Below are positions 45,301-58,073 of a stretch of DNA of 64,000 nucleotides, piece by piece. Source of the stretch: Balanoglossus misakiensis (lineage: Eukaryota > Hemichordata). The stretch spans positions 7,998,001 to 8,062,000 of the forward strand of contig CM082594.2 in NCBI GenBank assembly GCA_040954595.2, in the 5' to 3' direction. Position 1 is the first letter of the stretch. Each line of letters opens with the position of its first letter. Below the pieces are notes generated by a model that made no database searches, was not told the DNA's origin, and worked only from the letters and a program-made list of their open reading frames with translations. The position numbers were made by a program, and so were the translations under genes.

Positions 45301-48300
45301 GCTATAGGGTTACCCCAATCGTACAACAAACAAGCCCAGATTACTCTGGGGATGATGCATCTGTCCTGATCTTGCCATCTTTGCCAGAGTTCATCTAGGG
45401 TCATCCCAACTTCCCAGCGGGGTGGGATGGGTACTAAAGATATATTTTGTTACTGATTCACACCACTTAAAAATCATGTGGCTAGACTATTGTCTGTCTG
45501 TTGCCCACAGGCATATACTAGGCTCTTACTTTTATTCTTGGTTCCCATGGCAACCAGACAAGAAGGCCTGCAGGCAATGGTTTCCATGGCAACCCGGTTC
45601 ACAATGTTCTTATTTTGTAAATGAATTTAACTTTAATTAAAGGTTCTCTTCATTTTAGGTGTATTTCATTTTTACAATGTGTAATTTTTTAGGTGGCATA
45701 ACATCATGTAATTCATTCTTACACTAATATACATGAATATTACCCGGTAGTAGACACCAATTTTTCTTCAAAATCTTTATCTCTAAGCTACTGATAATAT
45801 TGATTTGATAGTGAAAACGGGTGTTTGCATAAAATGCCATTTCCTAGCTTTATTGATTCAGTGCAAAGACTATTTGTTTGGTAATAGCATCTCCATGGCT
45901 GTGTGTAGACCTAGTTTTCCATCGGTTTTCCATCACGATTATTCATGTCTGGGGAATTACTAAGCCAGAGCTGTAGAGCATGTACGTCTGAATTGAGTGT
46001 TTTTCTACATGTTTAAGAAAATTCCTGTGAATGAAACCATCATCAAGATGGCCTTGAGTCACTTCGCTGGTATATGGAATTGACTGTACAGATCCATAGA
46101 GCCATAAAGAATTCTAGCGTTGGCAGACAATTTGCACTGAAATTGGGGTCAAATTTCTCTGCATCCTCCGTTAATTAAAGATGCTGCTTCTTTGCTTGAA
46201 TGTTTTTACATACATGTAATATCGATTTACCAATGTTCCCGACCTCACCAAAACACTGCTATATGTCATTGACAATTCGGTGACTTGTTTTTCATGCTTT
46301 TTTCAGGTTAGAGTGATGGATTGTTATTTGGTGGAAGGCATTAAAATATTGTACAGAGTTGCCTTGGCGATAATCATTCTTTATAAGAAACATATGCAAG
46401 GTGAGTAAATAATCAGTCTGTCAGTCTCTCTGTCTGTCTGAGGCTGTTTTTGTCTGCCTAGGTATTTGTGTCTTTATACAAGTACCATTGACAGTCTCAA
46501 TTGCAAGATTAAGTTCAGCCTTATATACACATAACATGTTCAGAAAATAGAAAGCTATGGACATTTTGTCAATGACAACTGCTGTACATGTACCAACACT
46601 ACGTACATTGTGGATTGTACTGACAAAGAGGTTTTTACAGCAGTTCAAAGAGCAATAAAAATGTCAGGAATTTCAGCCTTGATGTTCTCAACATACATGT
46701 ACATGCATGTGTGGAGACTATCAAGAGAATTTGTTTGCTTAGATTTGCTGGCTGGAGATGTTGATTAAAAAGCGAGCAGTTTAACACACACACACGCACA
46801 CAAATAACGGTATATTTGATGTCTTATACACTTTATCAGGAAGTCCACAAAGCAGTTCTGAACCAAATGTACAGATGACATCAGTGAAGAATTTTGTCAG
46901 CAATATACCAGTAACACCCGTCAAACTTCTCAAGGTAAGGTCTCTGTTTGATTTTTGTAAAAAAAATATTGTTTTCATCAAAACAACACCCTCTGTGGTC
47001 AGATTGGGTATGAGCACATGATCACCTAATATGGATCATTCCACTGTAAGGAAAATTAAAATGATATTTTAAACAACTTTTCTCGACAGACATCTTTCAA
47101 AATCAAAGGGCTTTCAAGATCAATAATCTACAAATATCAACACAGACATGAAGTAAATCTTAGAAAATCAGGGGGTCACAAAACTACCACAGATCAAGAT
47201 AACGTCACACCGTTACAAGTACCACATATCGATTCATCCATTGTCAACCATTCACAGGTAAGGCAGACCACTGCATAATCTATCATTGAATACAAGCTCT
47301 TACCTGAGTATATATACTGCACACAGGGCCCTCACTCACTTATCTACATGTACATGTAAATGTGAATGTTAAATGTCCCCAATACATCGACAATTAAACT
47401 CATCCTTTTTGCAAACTTCCCAATATCTGTATTAATCAAAGATGGGGACATTTTTGGTTTTGTCTGAAGTCAAATCAGAATGACAATCTTTCTGATGTCT
47501 CCATTGGTCAAGCAGTAATGTTTATCATTATTATTTTTTCTTGATCAGCTGCAAGCAATCTGGCGGTGGCTGCCCCACAGAATGGCGCTACACAAACCAG
47601 TGTTACTTTTCACGACAGAGGAACATGGCAGCTCTATCAAGGCCATGTTTAATAGATGTGAAGAAGAAGAACCAACGATACTGCTTGTCAAGACTACTTC
47701 AGGAAAGGTGAGTTAATTATTTCAGGATTGCTTGTATCAGTGTGTGGATAGGTCTGCTTGAAAGTTGTAGAAGTTTATTTAAGCCTTCACCCCTAGTTCC
47801 CTCTATAGAAGGTCAACTCTACCATAGAAAACAATAGATTTCGACCAAACCATGGTTGTGAAAGGGTTAACCTTCTGCAATCTGAGCTCCGTTGACCTAT
47901 AATATCACTCACACATGTTCTTCCAAGCCAGTGTTTAGTATTGTTCACGTTTATTGATACTGAGGCATTCACTATCCTTCATTTAACATTTTTTAGGCAT
48001 TCGGAAGTTACCTGTCTACAAACTGGGGCGAGCGATTGAGACGGGAGAAAGACAGCTGTTATTTTGGCACCGGAGAGTGTTTTGTGTTCTCACTGGTACC
48101 AGAGGAAGCAAAGTATAGTTGGGTTGGTGTCCATGGTGATACGACATCCCCTGGTTCTTCCTTGTTCATGAGAGCTGAGTCCGACAGCATTGCTATTGGT
48201 GGCGGGTAAGTGTTTGTTTGTATGCTAGTACATCATTCGTTGATTAATTTTTGTAATGCAGGAATGAGCAAATTGGCATCTTCATGTGCTTGTGTATACA

Positions 48301-48535
48301 TTTTTAAACTAGTTTGGATACCCACTTACAGTCAAACCTGTGTTGGTGGCCACCTCTATAAAGTTTGTTTATCATTATGTTTTGCAGTGGTGGTGGAGAT
48401 GCCATCTATATTTACAATGGTTTGGAGAGAGGAATGACTTCGCAGAGTGCAACCTTTGATAACCCTCTGCTTTGTGAGAGGGATTTCACGTGTCAAGTTG
48501 TAGAGGTTATCGGCCTGGCGGACAACGGTCTATGA
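39346..48535 (+). CDS. TBC1D24: TBC1 domain family member 24 (TBC + TLDc), 9 exons, 520 aa
   Basis: Exons: 39346-39628, 41151-41455, 41909-42010, 46307-46400, 46840-46934, 47090-47257, 47549-47707, 47997-48205, 48388-48535; all phases agree. The TBC domain covers about 45-235, including WPPTHTIRHRLWHEIY, PAFIDNTNIMTYALNTQGR, YCPLLPAITSLLLHY, YAEWMWWIFKYLPF and VRVMDCYLVEGIKILYRVAL. A linker follows, then the TLDc domain (about 350-520) with IWRWLPHRMAL, PTILLVKTT, FGSYLSTNWGERLR, FFGTGECFVF-like YFGTGECFVFSL, the Gly run IAIGGGGGGDAIYIY and NPLLCERDFTCQVVEVIG. TBC1D24 is a neuronal vesicle-trafficking regulator that binds phosphoinositides and ARF6, and its TLDc domain belongs to the oxidation-resistance family. 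The protein is slightly shorter than human. Intron 3 is 4.3 kb and carries paired X-box motifs and a palindrome cluster. Confidence 0.95.
41487..41537. repeat. 25-bp tandem duplication
   Basis: The unit TTTTCTGTATATCAGGTCAC plus ACCCA occurs twice in a row with no visible mismatch, just downstream of TBC1D24 exon 2. A recent slippage/duplication event. Confidence 0.9.
44209..44282. promoter_or_regulatory. Cluster of perfect palindromes, E-boxes and an NRF1-like site in TBC1D24 intron 3
   Basis: 44209-44234 is a perfect 26-bp palindrome centred on TGTCCGGACA. CACGTG hexamers follow at 44233-44238 and near 44258-44263. 44267-44282 is a second perfect palindrome, AGTGCGCATGCGCACT, which contains the NRF1-type core TGCGCATGCGCA. 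The GC-rich island-like character stands out from the AT-rich intron. It may be an internal promoter/enhancer or the end of a small palindromic element; neither is proven. Confidence 0.45.
45541..45594. promoter_or_regulatory. Pair of X-box (RFX)-type motifs in TBC1D24 intron 3
   Basis: GTTCCCATGGCAACC (45541-45555) and GTTTCCATGGCAACC (45580-45594) are two near-identical direct copies 39 bases apart. The second fits the X-box consensus except for one left-half base; the right halves (GGCAACC) are perfect. Confidence 0.45.
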
Positions 48536-50480
48536 ACACAACTGCCGGGCAAGCTTAGCTGTATCCCTGCCTCATCAAACCCATCAGATAACCGGTAATG
48601 TCGGTGTGGTAATCTTGGATGTCTTGTGTTAGTATCAGCTGCTGAATGAAGGACCTGGAACCAATATCAGCATGTTAGGTTTATTTCAGAATTGATTGAT
48701 GTTGTAATAATAACTACGCATAGGAATGGAAAGATTTGAAGCTCATGTATTTTTTGTCTCGAAAATTTCCAACGCCGTATATTCGACCATCAAGCAAGTT
48801 CCAAATGTTCAGTTAAATGACGTGGTAGTGAAAAAAAATATAATGCACTGATAATATCAAAGGGAAACAATGGATTTGCTTCTACCTCATGACACAGTAC
48901 ATTTGGGGGTTTTCTGAACACGGGAATGACATTTTCAGACGAATCATAACCATTTGCTTGTAAATCTGTTGTACTGTATGCATTGCCATTTCATATCAAT
49001 ATTTGTTATTACATAACAGAGCAACAATAAGTGCTCTAAGCAATAGAATAATAATATTTAAATCTTAGTCATATGCAATTTTATAGTCCATTTTGACCCC
49101 CCCCCCTCCCTGCAAAATAAAAAGATCATGTTAAAGTCTTTGTAAGTTATGCATTTTCTTTTAAATTTAAAGTAAGAAATATAGGATGACATTACACGTC
49201 CAGCTATAGCACTGTGTTTAGATTTCATCCAGTTCTTTCATAGAGCAAATGTGAACATTTTTAGTTTTTTTTTTGCTTCAAGATTTCATTGTGGCAGCCT
49301 TAAAACACTGTAGATACATGTTTTATAGATGTACATATCACGTTATGCAAATATGGTGAGCCAAATTTACATTTATTTTTAGCATTGTGTATTTACCACA
49401 TTGTACATATATTTGAGATACTCTCTCTGTTGGTTTTACTGAGTGTAGATGCCAGCAATTTATTAATAGTGTAGGCTAGTGTCTGTCCCAAACATAGCAT
49501 GGCAATAAATTCAGTAAAGCGATCTTGGAATCATTGAATGTATTACAGTTTATAGTGACTGAGAAATGATTTCTTGCACAGGGCTAATGCTCGAAAACCA
49601 GTGTTAGATAATTGTGTCAGATACTTTTATGTGAAAGTTTGTCGACATGTTTAATACATATCCCATGGTGATTTTGTTGGTTTTGCAAAAGGTACATGGC
49701 AGTCTGGTAAACATCACAAATGGATACATCACAGTGTGTCAGTCATTACAGGCTCGTCAGCGAGTGAGTAAATGACATTTTTGATTTCTAAAATGTCTCA
49801 GTGTAATTTTCTGTGCATTTAAAATATTTCATGGCAATTTATTTATATAAGAGCATTAGAAATGTCACTCAGCAAATCGTCTTTACTTTTAAGCCTCATG
49901 ACATTTTAAATGTCTCATGGTAATTTGACACCAAGTAAATTTCATGTCACACACAGATTTTATGCGCAGTAACTTTGAAGAAGATGCATACAAACTTGTT
50001 GTAAAACAAATGGTATCCAGTAAGGAAAGCAAGTTATAAAAAATCATTGATGTAAGAGTTGTTGATAACTGAACGTGATAATGTGATGCCCCTGCACAAG
50101 GCAATAGGGTTATTTGACTGTCAGAATGTTACTTTGTCAGTATAGCAAAAATAGTTTTACTGATTCTATGGATTTTATGCTGCATGTCCAGATTAGTGAC
50201 AGATTACATTGTAGAGCTTGTTTTGTGGCTGTTATGTCAATTTGCTTTTCAACATTAAAAATGTCTCAACTTTTGCTGCAGTTGTGAATTTCCTGAGTGA
50301 ATGATACAGTGAGCACCTACTACAAATTAACTGAACCACAATTAAACCAAACATCACTTCCGTGTTGTGCTAGTTTCAGTTTTAAAAAAATCAGTAGAAT
50401 TTAAAATATGCAATATATGACATTACTGCCAAAACCAACGTTTCCCGTCCCCTCTTACCGTGGTGCTCATGGACATTTTT
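48536..50480. other. TBC1D24 3' flank up to the satellite array
   Basis: AT-rich 1.9 kb with candidate poly(A) signals AATAAA at 49116-49121 and 49505-49510. No further coding exon recognised. The last few hundred bases before 50480 do not resemble the satellite unit. Confidence 0.5.
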
Positions 50481-50870
50481 TCGCACTAATCATCAAAAAT
50501 GACAATTTTTCGACTTTGCGAGTTTTCAAAATTTCTTCATTTTTTGATAAAATTCATGGGTTATAGCTCATGAAAATCATCAGAAAATGAGAATTTTTCG
50601 ACTTTGGAAATTTTCGAAATTTGGCCATTTTTGGCGAAAAACCATGGGTTATAGCTCATGAAAATCATCAGAAAATGACAATTTTTCGACTTTGGGAATT
50701 TTCGAAATTTGGCCATTTTTGGCGAAAAACCATGGGTTATAGCTCATGAAAATCATCAGAAAATGACAATTTTTCGATTTGGGAATTTTCGAAATTTGGC
50801 CATTTTTGGCGAAAAACCATGGGTTTAGCTCATGAAAATCATCCAAAAATGAGAATTTTTCGAATTTGCG
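50481..50870. repeat. Diverged edge units of the satellite array
   Basis: The first four to five units carry many private differences (CATCAGAAAATGACAATTT, TTTTCGAAATTTGGCCATTT, GGCGAAAAACC) and length changes, unlike the near-identical interior. This is the usual picture at a satellite border, where homogenisation is weakest. The TTGGCCATTTTTGGCG form may reflect an older unit. Confidence 0.85.
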
Positions 50871-51621
50871 GAATTTCAAAATTTGGCCGATTATTGAAAA
50901 AATCATGGGTTATAGCTCATGAAAATAATCCAAAAATGAGAATTTTTCGACTTTGGGGAATTTCAAAATTTCGCCGATTTTTGAAAAAATCATGGGTTAT
51001 AGCTCATGAAAATCATCCAAAAATGAGAATTTTTCGACTTTGGGGAATTTCAAAATTTCGCCGATTTTTGAAAAAATCATGGGTTATAGCTCATGAAAAT
51101 CATCCAAAAATGAGAATTTTTCGACTTTGGGGAATTTCAAAATTTGGCCGATTTTTGAAAAAATCATGGGTTATAGCTCATGAAAATCGTCCAAAAATGA
51201 GAATTTTTCGACTTTGGGGAATTTCAAAATTTGGCCGATTTTTGAAAAAATCATGGGTTATAGCTCATGAAAATCGTCCAAAAATGAGAATTTTTCGACT
51301 TTGGGGAATTTCAAAATTTGGCCGATTTTTGAAAAAATCATGGGTTATAGCTCATGAAAATCGTCCAAAAATGAGAATTTTTCGACTTTGGGGAATTTCA
51401 AAATTTGGCCGATTTTTGAAAAAATCATGGGTTATAGCTCATGAAAATCGTCCAAAAATGAGAATTTTTCGACTTTGGGGAATTTCAAAATTTGGCCGAT
51501 TTTTGAAAAAATCATGGGTTATAGCTCATGAAAATCGTCCAAAAATGAGAATTTTTCGACTTTGGGGAATTTCAAAATTTGGCCGATTTTTGAAAAAATC
51601 ATGGGTTATAGCTCATGAAAA

Positions 51622-52404
51622 TAATCCAAAAATGAGAATTTTTCGACTTTGGGGAATTTCAAAATTTGGCCGATTTTTGAAAAAATCATGGGTTATAGCT
51701 CATGAAAATCATCCAAAAATGAGAATTTTTCGACTTTGGGGAATTTCAAAATTTGGCCGATTTTTGAAAAAATCATGGGTTATAGCTCATGAAAATCATC
51801 CAAAAATGAGAATTTTTCGACTTTGGGGAATTTCAAAATTTGGCCGATTTTTGAAAAAATCATGGGTTATAGCTCATGAAAATCATCCAAAAATGAGAAT
51901 TTTTCGACTTTGCGGAATTTCAAAATTTGGCCGATTTTTGAAAAAATCATGGGTTATAGCTCATGAAAATCATCCAAAAATGAGAATTTTTCGACTTTGG
52001 GGAATTTCAAAATTTGGCCGATTTTTGAAAAAATCATGGGTTATAGCTCATGAAAATCGTCCAAAAATGAGAATTTTTCGACTTTGGGGAATTTCAAAAT
52101 TTGGCCGATTTTTGAAAAAATCATGGGTTATAGCTCATGAAAATCGTCCAAAAATGAGAATTTTTCGACTTTGGGGAATTTCAAAATTTGGCCGATTTTT
52201 GAAAAAATCATGGGTTATAGCTCATGAAAATCGTCCAAAAATGAGAATTTTTCGACTTTGGGGAATTTCAAAATTTGGCCGATTTTTGAAAAAATCATGG
52301 GTTATAGCTCATGAAAATCGTCCAAAAATGAGAATTTTTCGACTTTGGGGAATTTCAAAATTTGGCCGATTTTTGAAAAAATCATGGGTTATAGCTCATG
52401 AAAA
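51622..52404. repeat. 9-unit (783 bp) higher-order repeat
   Basis: The rare AATAATCC variant occurs at 50926, 51622 and 52405, that is 8 and then 9 units apart. Between 51622 and 52405 the ordered variant string (AAT, CAT x4 with one TGC unit, then CGT x4) begins again after 52405. Confidence 0.75.
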
Positions 52405-55400
52405 TAATCCAAAAATGAGAATTTTTCGACTTTGGGGAATTCAAAATTTGGCCGATTTTTGAAAAAATCATGGGTTATAGCTCATGAAAATCATCCAAAA
52501 ATGAGAATTTTTCGACTTTGGGGAATTTCAAAATTTGGCCGATTTTTGAAAAAATCATGGGTTATAGCTCATGAAAATCATCTAAAAATGAGAATTTTTC
52601 GACTTTGGGGAATTTCAAAATTTGGCCGATTTTTGAAAAAATCATGGGTTATAGCTCATGAAAATCATCCAAAAATGAGAATTTTTCGACTTTGCGGAAT
52701 TTCAAAATTTGGCCGATTTTTGAAAAAATCATGGGTTATAGCTCATGAAAATCATCCAAAAATGAGAATTTTTCGACTTTGGGGAATTTCAAAATTTGGC
52801 CGATTTTTGAAAAAATCATGGGTTATAGCTCATGAAAATCGTCCAAAAATGAGAATTTTTCGACTTTGGGGAATTTCAAAATTTGGCCGATTTTTGAAAA
52901 AATCATGGGTTATAGCTCATGAAAATCGTCCAAAAATGAGAATTTTTCGACTTTGGGGAATTTCAAAATTTGGCCGATTTTTGAAAAAATCATGGGTTAT
53001 AGCTCATGAAAATCGTCCAAAAATGAGAATTTTTCGACTTTGGGGAATTTCAAAATTTGGCCGGTTTTTGAAAAAATCATGGGTTATAGCTCATGAAAAT
53101 CGTCCAAAAATGAGAATTTTTCGACTTTGGGGAATTTCAAAATTTGGCCGGTTTTTCAAAAAATCATGGGTTATAGCTCATGAAAATCGTCCAAAAATGA
53201 GAATTTTTCGACTTTGGGGAATTTCAAAATTTGGCCGATTTTTGAAAAAATCATGGGTTATAGCTCATGAAAATCGTCCAAAAATGAGAATTTTTCGACT
53301 TTGGGGAATTTCAAAATTTGGCCGATTTTTGAAAAAATCATGGGTTATAGCTCATGAAAATCATCCAAAAATGAGAATTTTTCGACTTTGCGGAATTTCA
53401 AAATTTGGCCGATTTTTGAAAAAATCATGGGTTATAGCTCATGAAAATCGTCCAAAAATGAGAATTTTTCGACTTTGCGGAATTTCAAAATTTGGCCGAT
53501 TTTTGGAAAAAATCATGGGTTATAGCTCATGAAAATCGTCCAAAAATGAGAATTTTTCGACTTTGCGGAATTTCAAAATTTGGCCGATTTTTGAAAAAAT
53601 CATGGGTTATAGCTCATGAAAATCGTCCAAAAATGAGAATTTTTCGACTTTGCGGAATTTCAAAATTTGGCCGATTTTTGAAAAAATCATGGGTTATAGC
53701 TCATGAAAATCGTCCAAAAATGAGAATTTTTCGACTTTGGGGAATTTCAAAATTTCGCCGATTTTTGAAAAAATCATGGGTTATAGCTCATGAAAATCGT
53801 CCAAAAATGAGAATTTTTCGACTTTGCGGAATTTCAAAATTTGGCCGATTTTTGAAAAAATCATGGGTTATAGCTCATGAAAATCGTCCAAAAATGAGAA
53901 TTTTTCGACTTTGGGGAATTTCAAAATTTGGCCGATTTTTGAAAAAATCATGGGTTATAGCTCATGAAAATCATCCAAAAATGAGAATTTTTCGACTTTG
54001 CGGAATTTCAAAATTTGGCCGATTTTTGAAAAAATCATGGGTTATAGCTCATGAAAATCATCCAAAAATGAGAATTTTTCGACTTTGCGGAATTTCAAAA
54101 TTTGGCCGATTTTTGAAAAAATCATGGGTTATAGCTCATGAAAATCATCCAAAAATGAGAATTTTTCGACTTTGCGGAATTTCAAAATTTGGCCGATTTT
54201 TGAAAAAATCATGGGTTATAGCTCATGAAAATCATCCAAAAATGAGAATTTTTCGACTTTGCGGAATTTCAAAATTTGGCCGATTTTTGAAAAAATCATG
54301 GGTTATAGCTCATGAAAATCATCCAAAAATGAGATTTTTTCGACTTTGCGGAATTTCAAAATTTGGCCGATTTTTGAAAAAATCATGGGTTATAGCTCAT
54401 GAAAATCATCCAAAAATGAGAATTTTTCGACTTTGCGGAATTTCAAAATTTGGCCGATTTTTGAAAAAATCATGGGTTATAGCTCATGAAAATCATCCAA
54501 AAATGAGAATTTTTCGACTTTGCGGAATTTCAAAATTTGGCCGATTTTTGAAAAAATCATGGGTTATAGCTCAGGAAAATCATCCAAAAATGAGAATTTT
54601 TCGACTTTGCGGAATTTCAAAATTTGGCCGATTTTTGAAAAAATCATGGGTTATAGCTCAGGAAAATCATCCAAAAATGAGAATTTTTCGACTTTGCGGA
54701 ATTTCAAAATTTGGCCGATTTTTGAAAAAATCATGGGTTATAGCTCAGGAAAATCATCCAAAAATGAGAATTTTTCGACTTTGCGGAATTTCAAAATTTG
54801 GCCGATTTTTGAAAAAATCATGGGTTATAGCTCATGAAAATCATCCAAAAATGAGATTTTTTTGACTTTGCGGAATTTCAAAATTTGGCCGATTTTTGAA
54901 AAAATCATGGGTTATAGCTCATGAAAATCATCCAAAAATGAGAATTTTTCGACTTTGCGGAATTTCAAAATTTGGCCGATTTTTGAAAAAATCATGGGTT
55001 ATAGCTCATGAAAATCATCCAAAAATGAGAATTTTTCGACTTTGCGGAATTTCAAAATTTGGCCGATTTTTGAAAAAATCATGGGTTATAGCTCATGAAA
55101 ATCATCCAAAAATGAGAATTTTTCGACTTTGCGGAATTTCAAAATTTGGCCGATTTTTGAAAAAATCATGGGTTATAGCTCAGGAAAATCATCCAAAAAT
55201 GAGAATTTTTCGACTTTGCGGAATTTCAAAATTTGGCCGATTTTTGAAAAAATCATGGGTTATAGCTCATGAAAATCATCCAAAAATGAGAATTTTTCGA
55301 CTTTGCGGAATTTCAAAATTTGGCCGATTTTTGAAAAAATCATGGGTTATAGCTCATGAAAATCATCCAAAAATGAGAATTTTTCGACTTTGCGGAATTT

Positions 55401-55811
55401 CAAAATTTGGCCGATTTTTGAAAAAATCATGGGTTAAAGCTCATGAAAATCATCCAAAAATGAGAATTTTTCGACTTTGCGGAATTTCAAAATTTGGCCG
55501 ATTTTTGAAAAAATCATGGGTTATAGCTCATGAAAATCATCCAAAAATGAGAATTTTTCGACTTTGCGGAATTTCAAAATTTGGCCGATTTTTGAAAAAA
55601 TCATGGGTTATAGCTCAGGAAAATCATCCAAAAATGAGAATTTTTCGACTTTGCGGAATTTCAAAATTTGGCCGATTTTTGAAAAAATCATGGGTTATAG
55701 CTCATGAAAATCATCCAAAAATGAGAATTTTTCGACTTTGCGGAATTTCAAAATTTGGCCGATTTTTGAAAAAATCATGGGTTATAGCTCATGAAAATCA
55801 TCCAAAAATGA
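52405..55811. repeat. 3.4-kb array segment, copy 1 (copy 2 at 60061-63467)
   Basis: The order of all marker variants (AAT, the CCGG/TTTTTCAAA unit, the TTTCGCC unit, three CTCAGG units, the TTTTTTTGACTTT unit, the TTAAAGC unit, the AGATTTTTT unit) repeats at a constant +7,656 (+7,657 between the two small indels). Differences noticed between copies: CTAAA/CCAAA near 52,583, a 1-base deletion at about 52,440, a 1-base insertion at about 53,503, GGTT/GGCT at about 61,611, and one CAGG/CATG unit at about 55,182. Confidence 0.8.
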
Positions 55812-58073
55812 GATTTTTTCGACTTTGCGGAATTTCAAAATTTGGCCGATTTTTGAAAAAATCATGGGTTATAGCTCATGAAAATCGTCCAAAAATGAGA
55901 ATTTTTCGACTTTGCGGAATTTCAAAATTTGGCCGATTTTTGAAAAAATCATGGGTTATAGCTCATGAAAATCGTCCAAAAATGAGAATTTTTCGACTTT
56001 GGGGAATTTCAAAATTTCGCCGATTTTTGAAAAAATCATGGGTTATAGCTCATGAAAATCGTCCAAAAATGAGAATTTTTCGACTTTGCGGAATTTCAAA
56101 ATTTGGCCGATTTTTGAAAAAATCATGGGTTATAGCTCATGAAAATCGTCCAAAAATGAGAATTTTTCGACTTTGGGGAATTTCAAAATTTGGCCGATTT
56201 TTGAAAAAATCATGGGTTATAGCTCATGAAAATCATCCAAAAATGAGAATTTTTCGACTTTGCGGAATTTCAAAATTTGGCCGATTTTTGAAAAAATCAT
56301 GGGTTATAGCTCATGAAAATCATCCAAAAATGAGAATTTTTCGACTTTGCGGAATTTCAAAATTTGGCCGATTTTTGAAAAAATCATGGGTTATAGCTCA
56401 TGAAAATCATCCAAAAATGAGAATTTTTCGACTTTGCGGAATTTCAAAATTTGGCCGATTTTTGAAAAAATCATGGGTTATAGCTCATGAAAATCATCCA
56501 AAAATGAGAATTTTTCGACTTTGCGGAATTTCAAAATTTGGCCGATTTTTGAAAAAATCATGGGTTATAGCTCATGAAAATCATCCAAAAATGAGATTTT
56601 TTCGACTTTGCGGAATTTCAAAATTTGGCCGATTTTTGAAAAAATCATGGGTTATAGCTCATGAAAATCATCCAAAAATGAGAATTTTTCGACTTTGCGG
56701 AATTTCAAAATTTGGCCGATTTTTGAAAAAATCATGGGTTATAGCTCATGAAAATCATCCAAAAATGAGAATTTTTCGACTTTGCGGAATTTCAAAATTT
56801 GGCCGATTTTTGAAAAAATCATGGGTTATAGCTCAGGAAAATCATCCAAAAATGAGAATTTTTCGACTTTGCGGAATTTCAAAATTTGGCCGATTTTTGA
56901 AAAAATCATGGGTTATAGCTCAGGAAAATCATCCAAAAATGAGAATTTTTCGACTTTGCGGAATTTCAAAATTTGGCCGATTTTTGAAAAAATCATGGGT
57001 TATAGCTCAGGAAAATCATCCAAAAATGAGAATTTTTCGACTTTGCGGAATTTCAAAATTTGGCCGATTTTTGAAAAAATCATGGGTTATAGCTCATGAA
57101 AATCATCCAAAAATGAGATTTTTTTGAATTTGCGGAATTTCAAAATTTGGCCGATTTTTGAAAAAATCATGGGTTATAGCTCATGAAAATCATCCAAAAA
57201 TGAGAATTTTTCGACTTTGCGGAATTTCAAAATTTGGCCGATTTTTGAAAAAATCATGGGTTATAGCTCAGGAAAATCATCCAAAAATGAGAATTTTTCG
57301 ACTTTGCGGAATTTCAAAATTTGGCCGATTTTTGAAAAAATCATGGGTTATAGCTCATGAAAATCATCCAAAAATGAGAATTTTTCGACTTTGCGGAATT
57401 TCAAAATTTGGCCGATTTTTGAAAAAATCATGGGTTATAGCTCATGAAAATCATCCAAAAATGAGAATTTTTCGACTTTGCGGAATTTCAAAATTTGGCC
57501 GATTTTTGAAAAAATCATGGGTTATAGCTCATGAAAATCATCCAAAAATGAGAATTTTTCGACTTTGCGGAATTTCAAAATTTGGCCGATTTTTGAAAAA
57601 ATCATGGGTTATAGCTCATGAAAATCATCCAAAAATGAGAATTTTTCGACTTTGCGGAATTTCAAAATTTGGCCGATTTTTGAAAAAATCATGGGTTAAA
57701 GCTCATGAAAATCATCCAAAAATGAGAATTTTTCGACTTTGCGGAATTTCAAAATTTGGCCGATTTTTGAAAAAATCATGGGTTATAGCTCATGAAAATC
57801 ATCCAAAAATGAGAATTTTTCGACTTTGCGGAATTTCAAAATTTGGCCGATTTTTGAAAAAATCATGGGTTATAGCTCAGGAAAATCATCCAAAAATGAG
57901 AATTTTTCGACTTTGCGGAATTTCAAAATTTGGCCGATTTTTGAAAAAATCATGGGTTATAGCTCATGAAAATCATCCAAAAATGAGAATTTTTCGACTT
58001 TGCGGAATTTCAAAATTTGGCCGATTTTTGAAAAAATCATGGGTTATAGCTCATGAAAATCATCCAAAAATGA
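53550..58073. repeat. Adjacent 26-unit (2,262 bp) duplication
   Basis: Markers are spaced exactly 2,262 bp: TTTCGCC at 53751/56013, the TTTTTTTGA unit ending at 54865/57127, TTAAAGC at 55431/57693. The two copies abut near 55,812. Outer limits are approximate. Confidence 0.75.
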
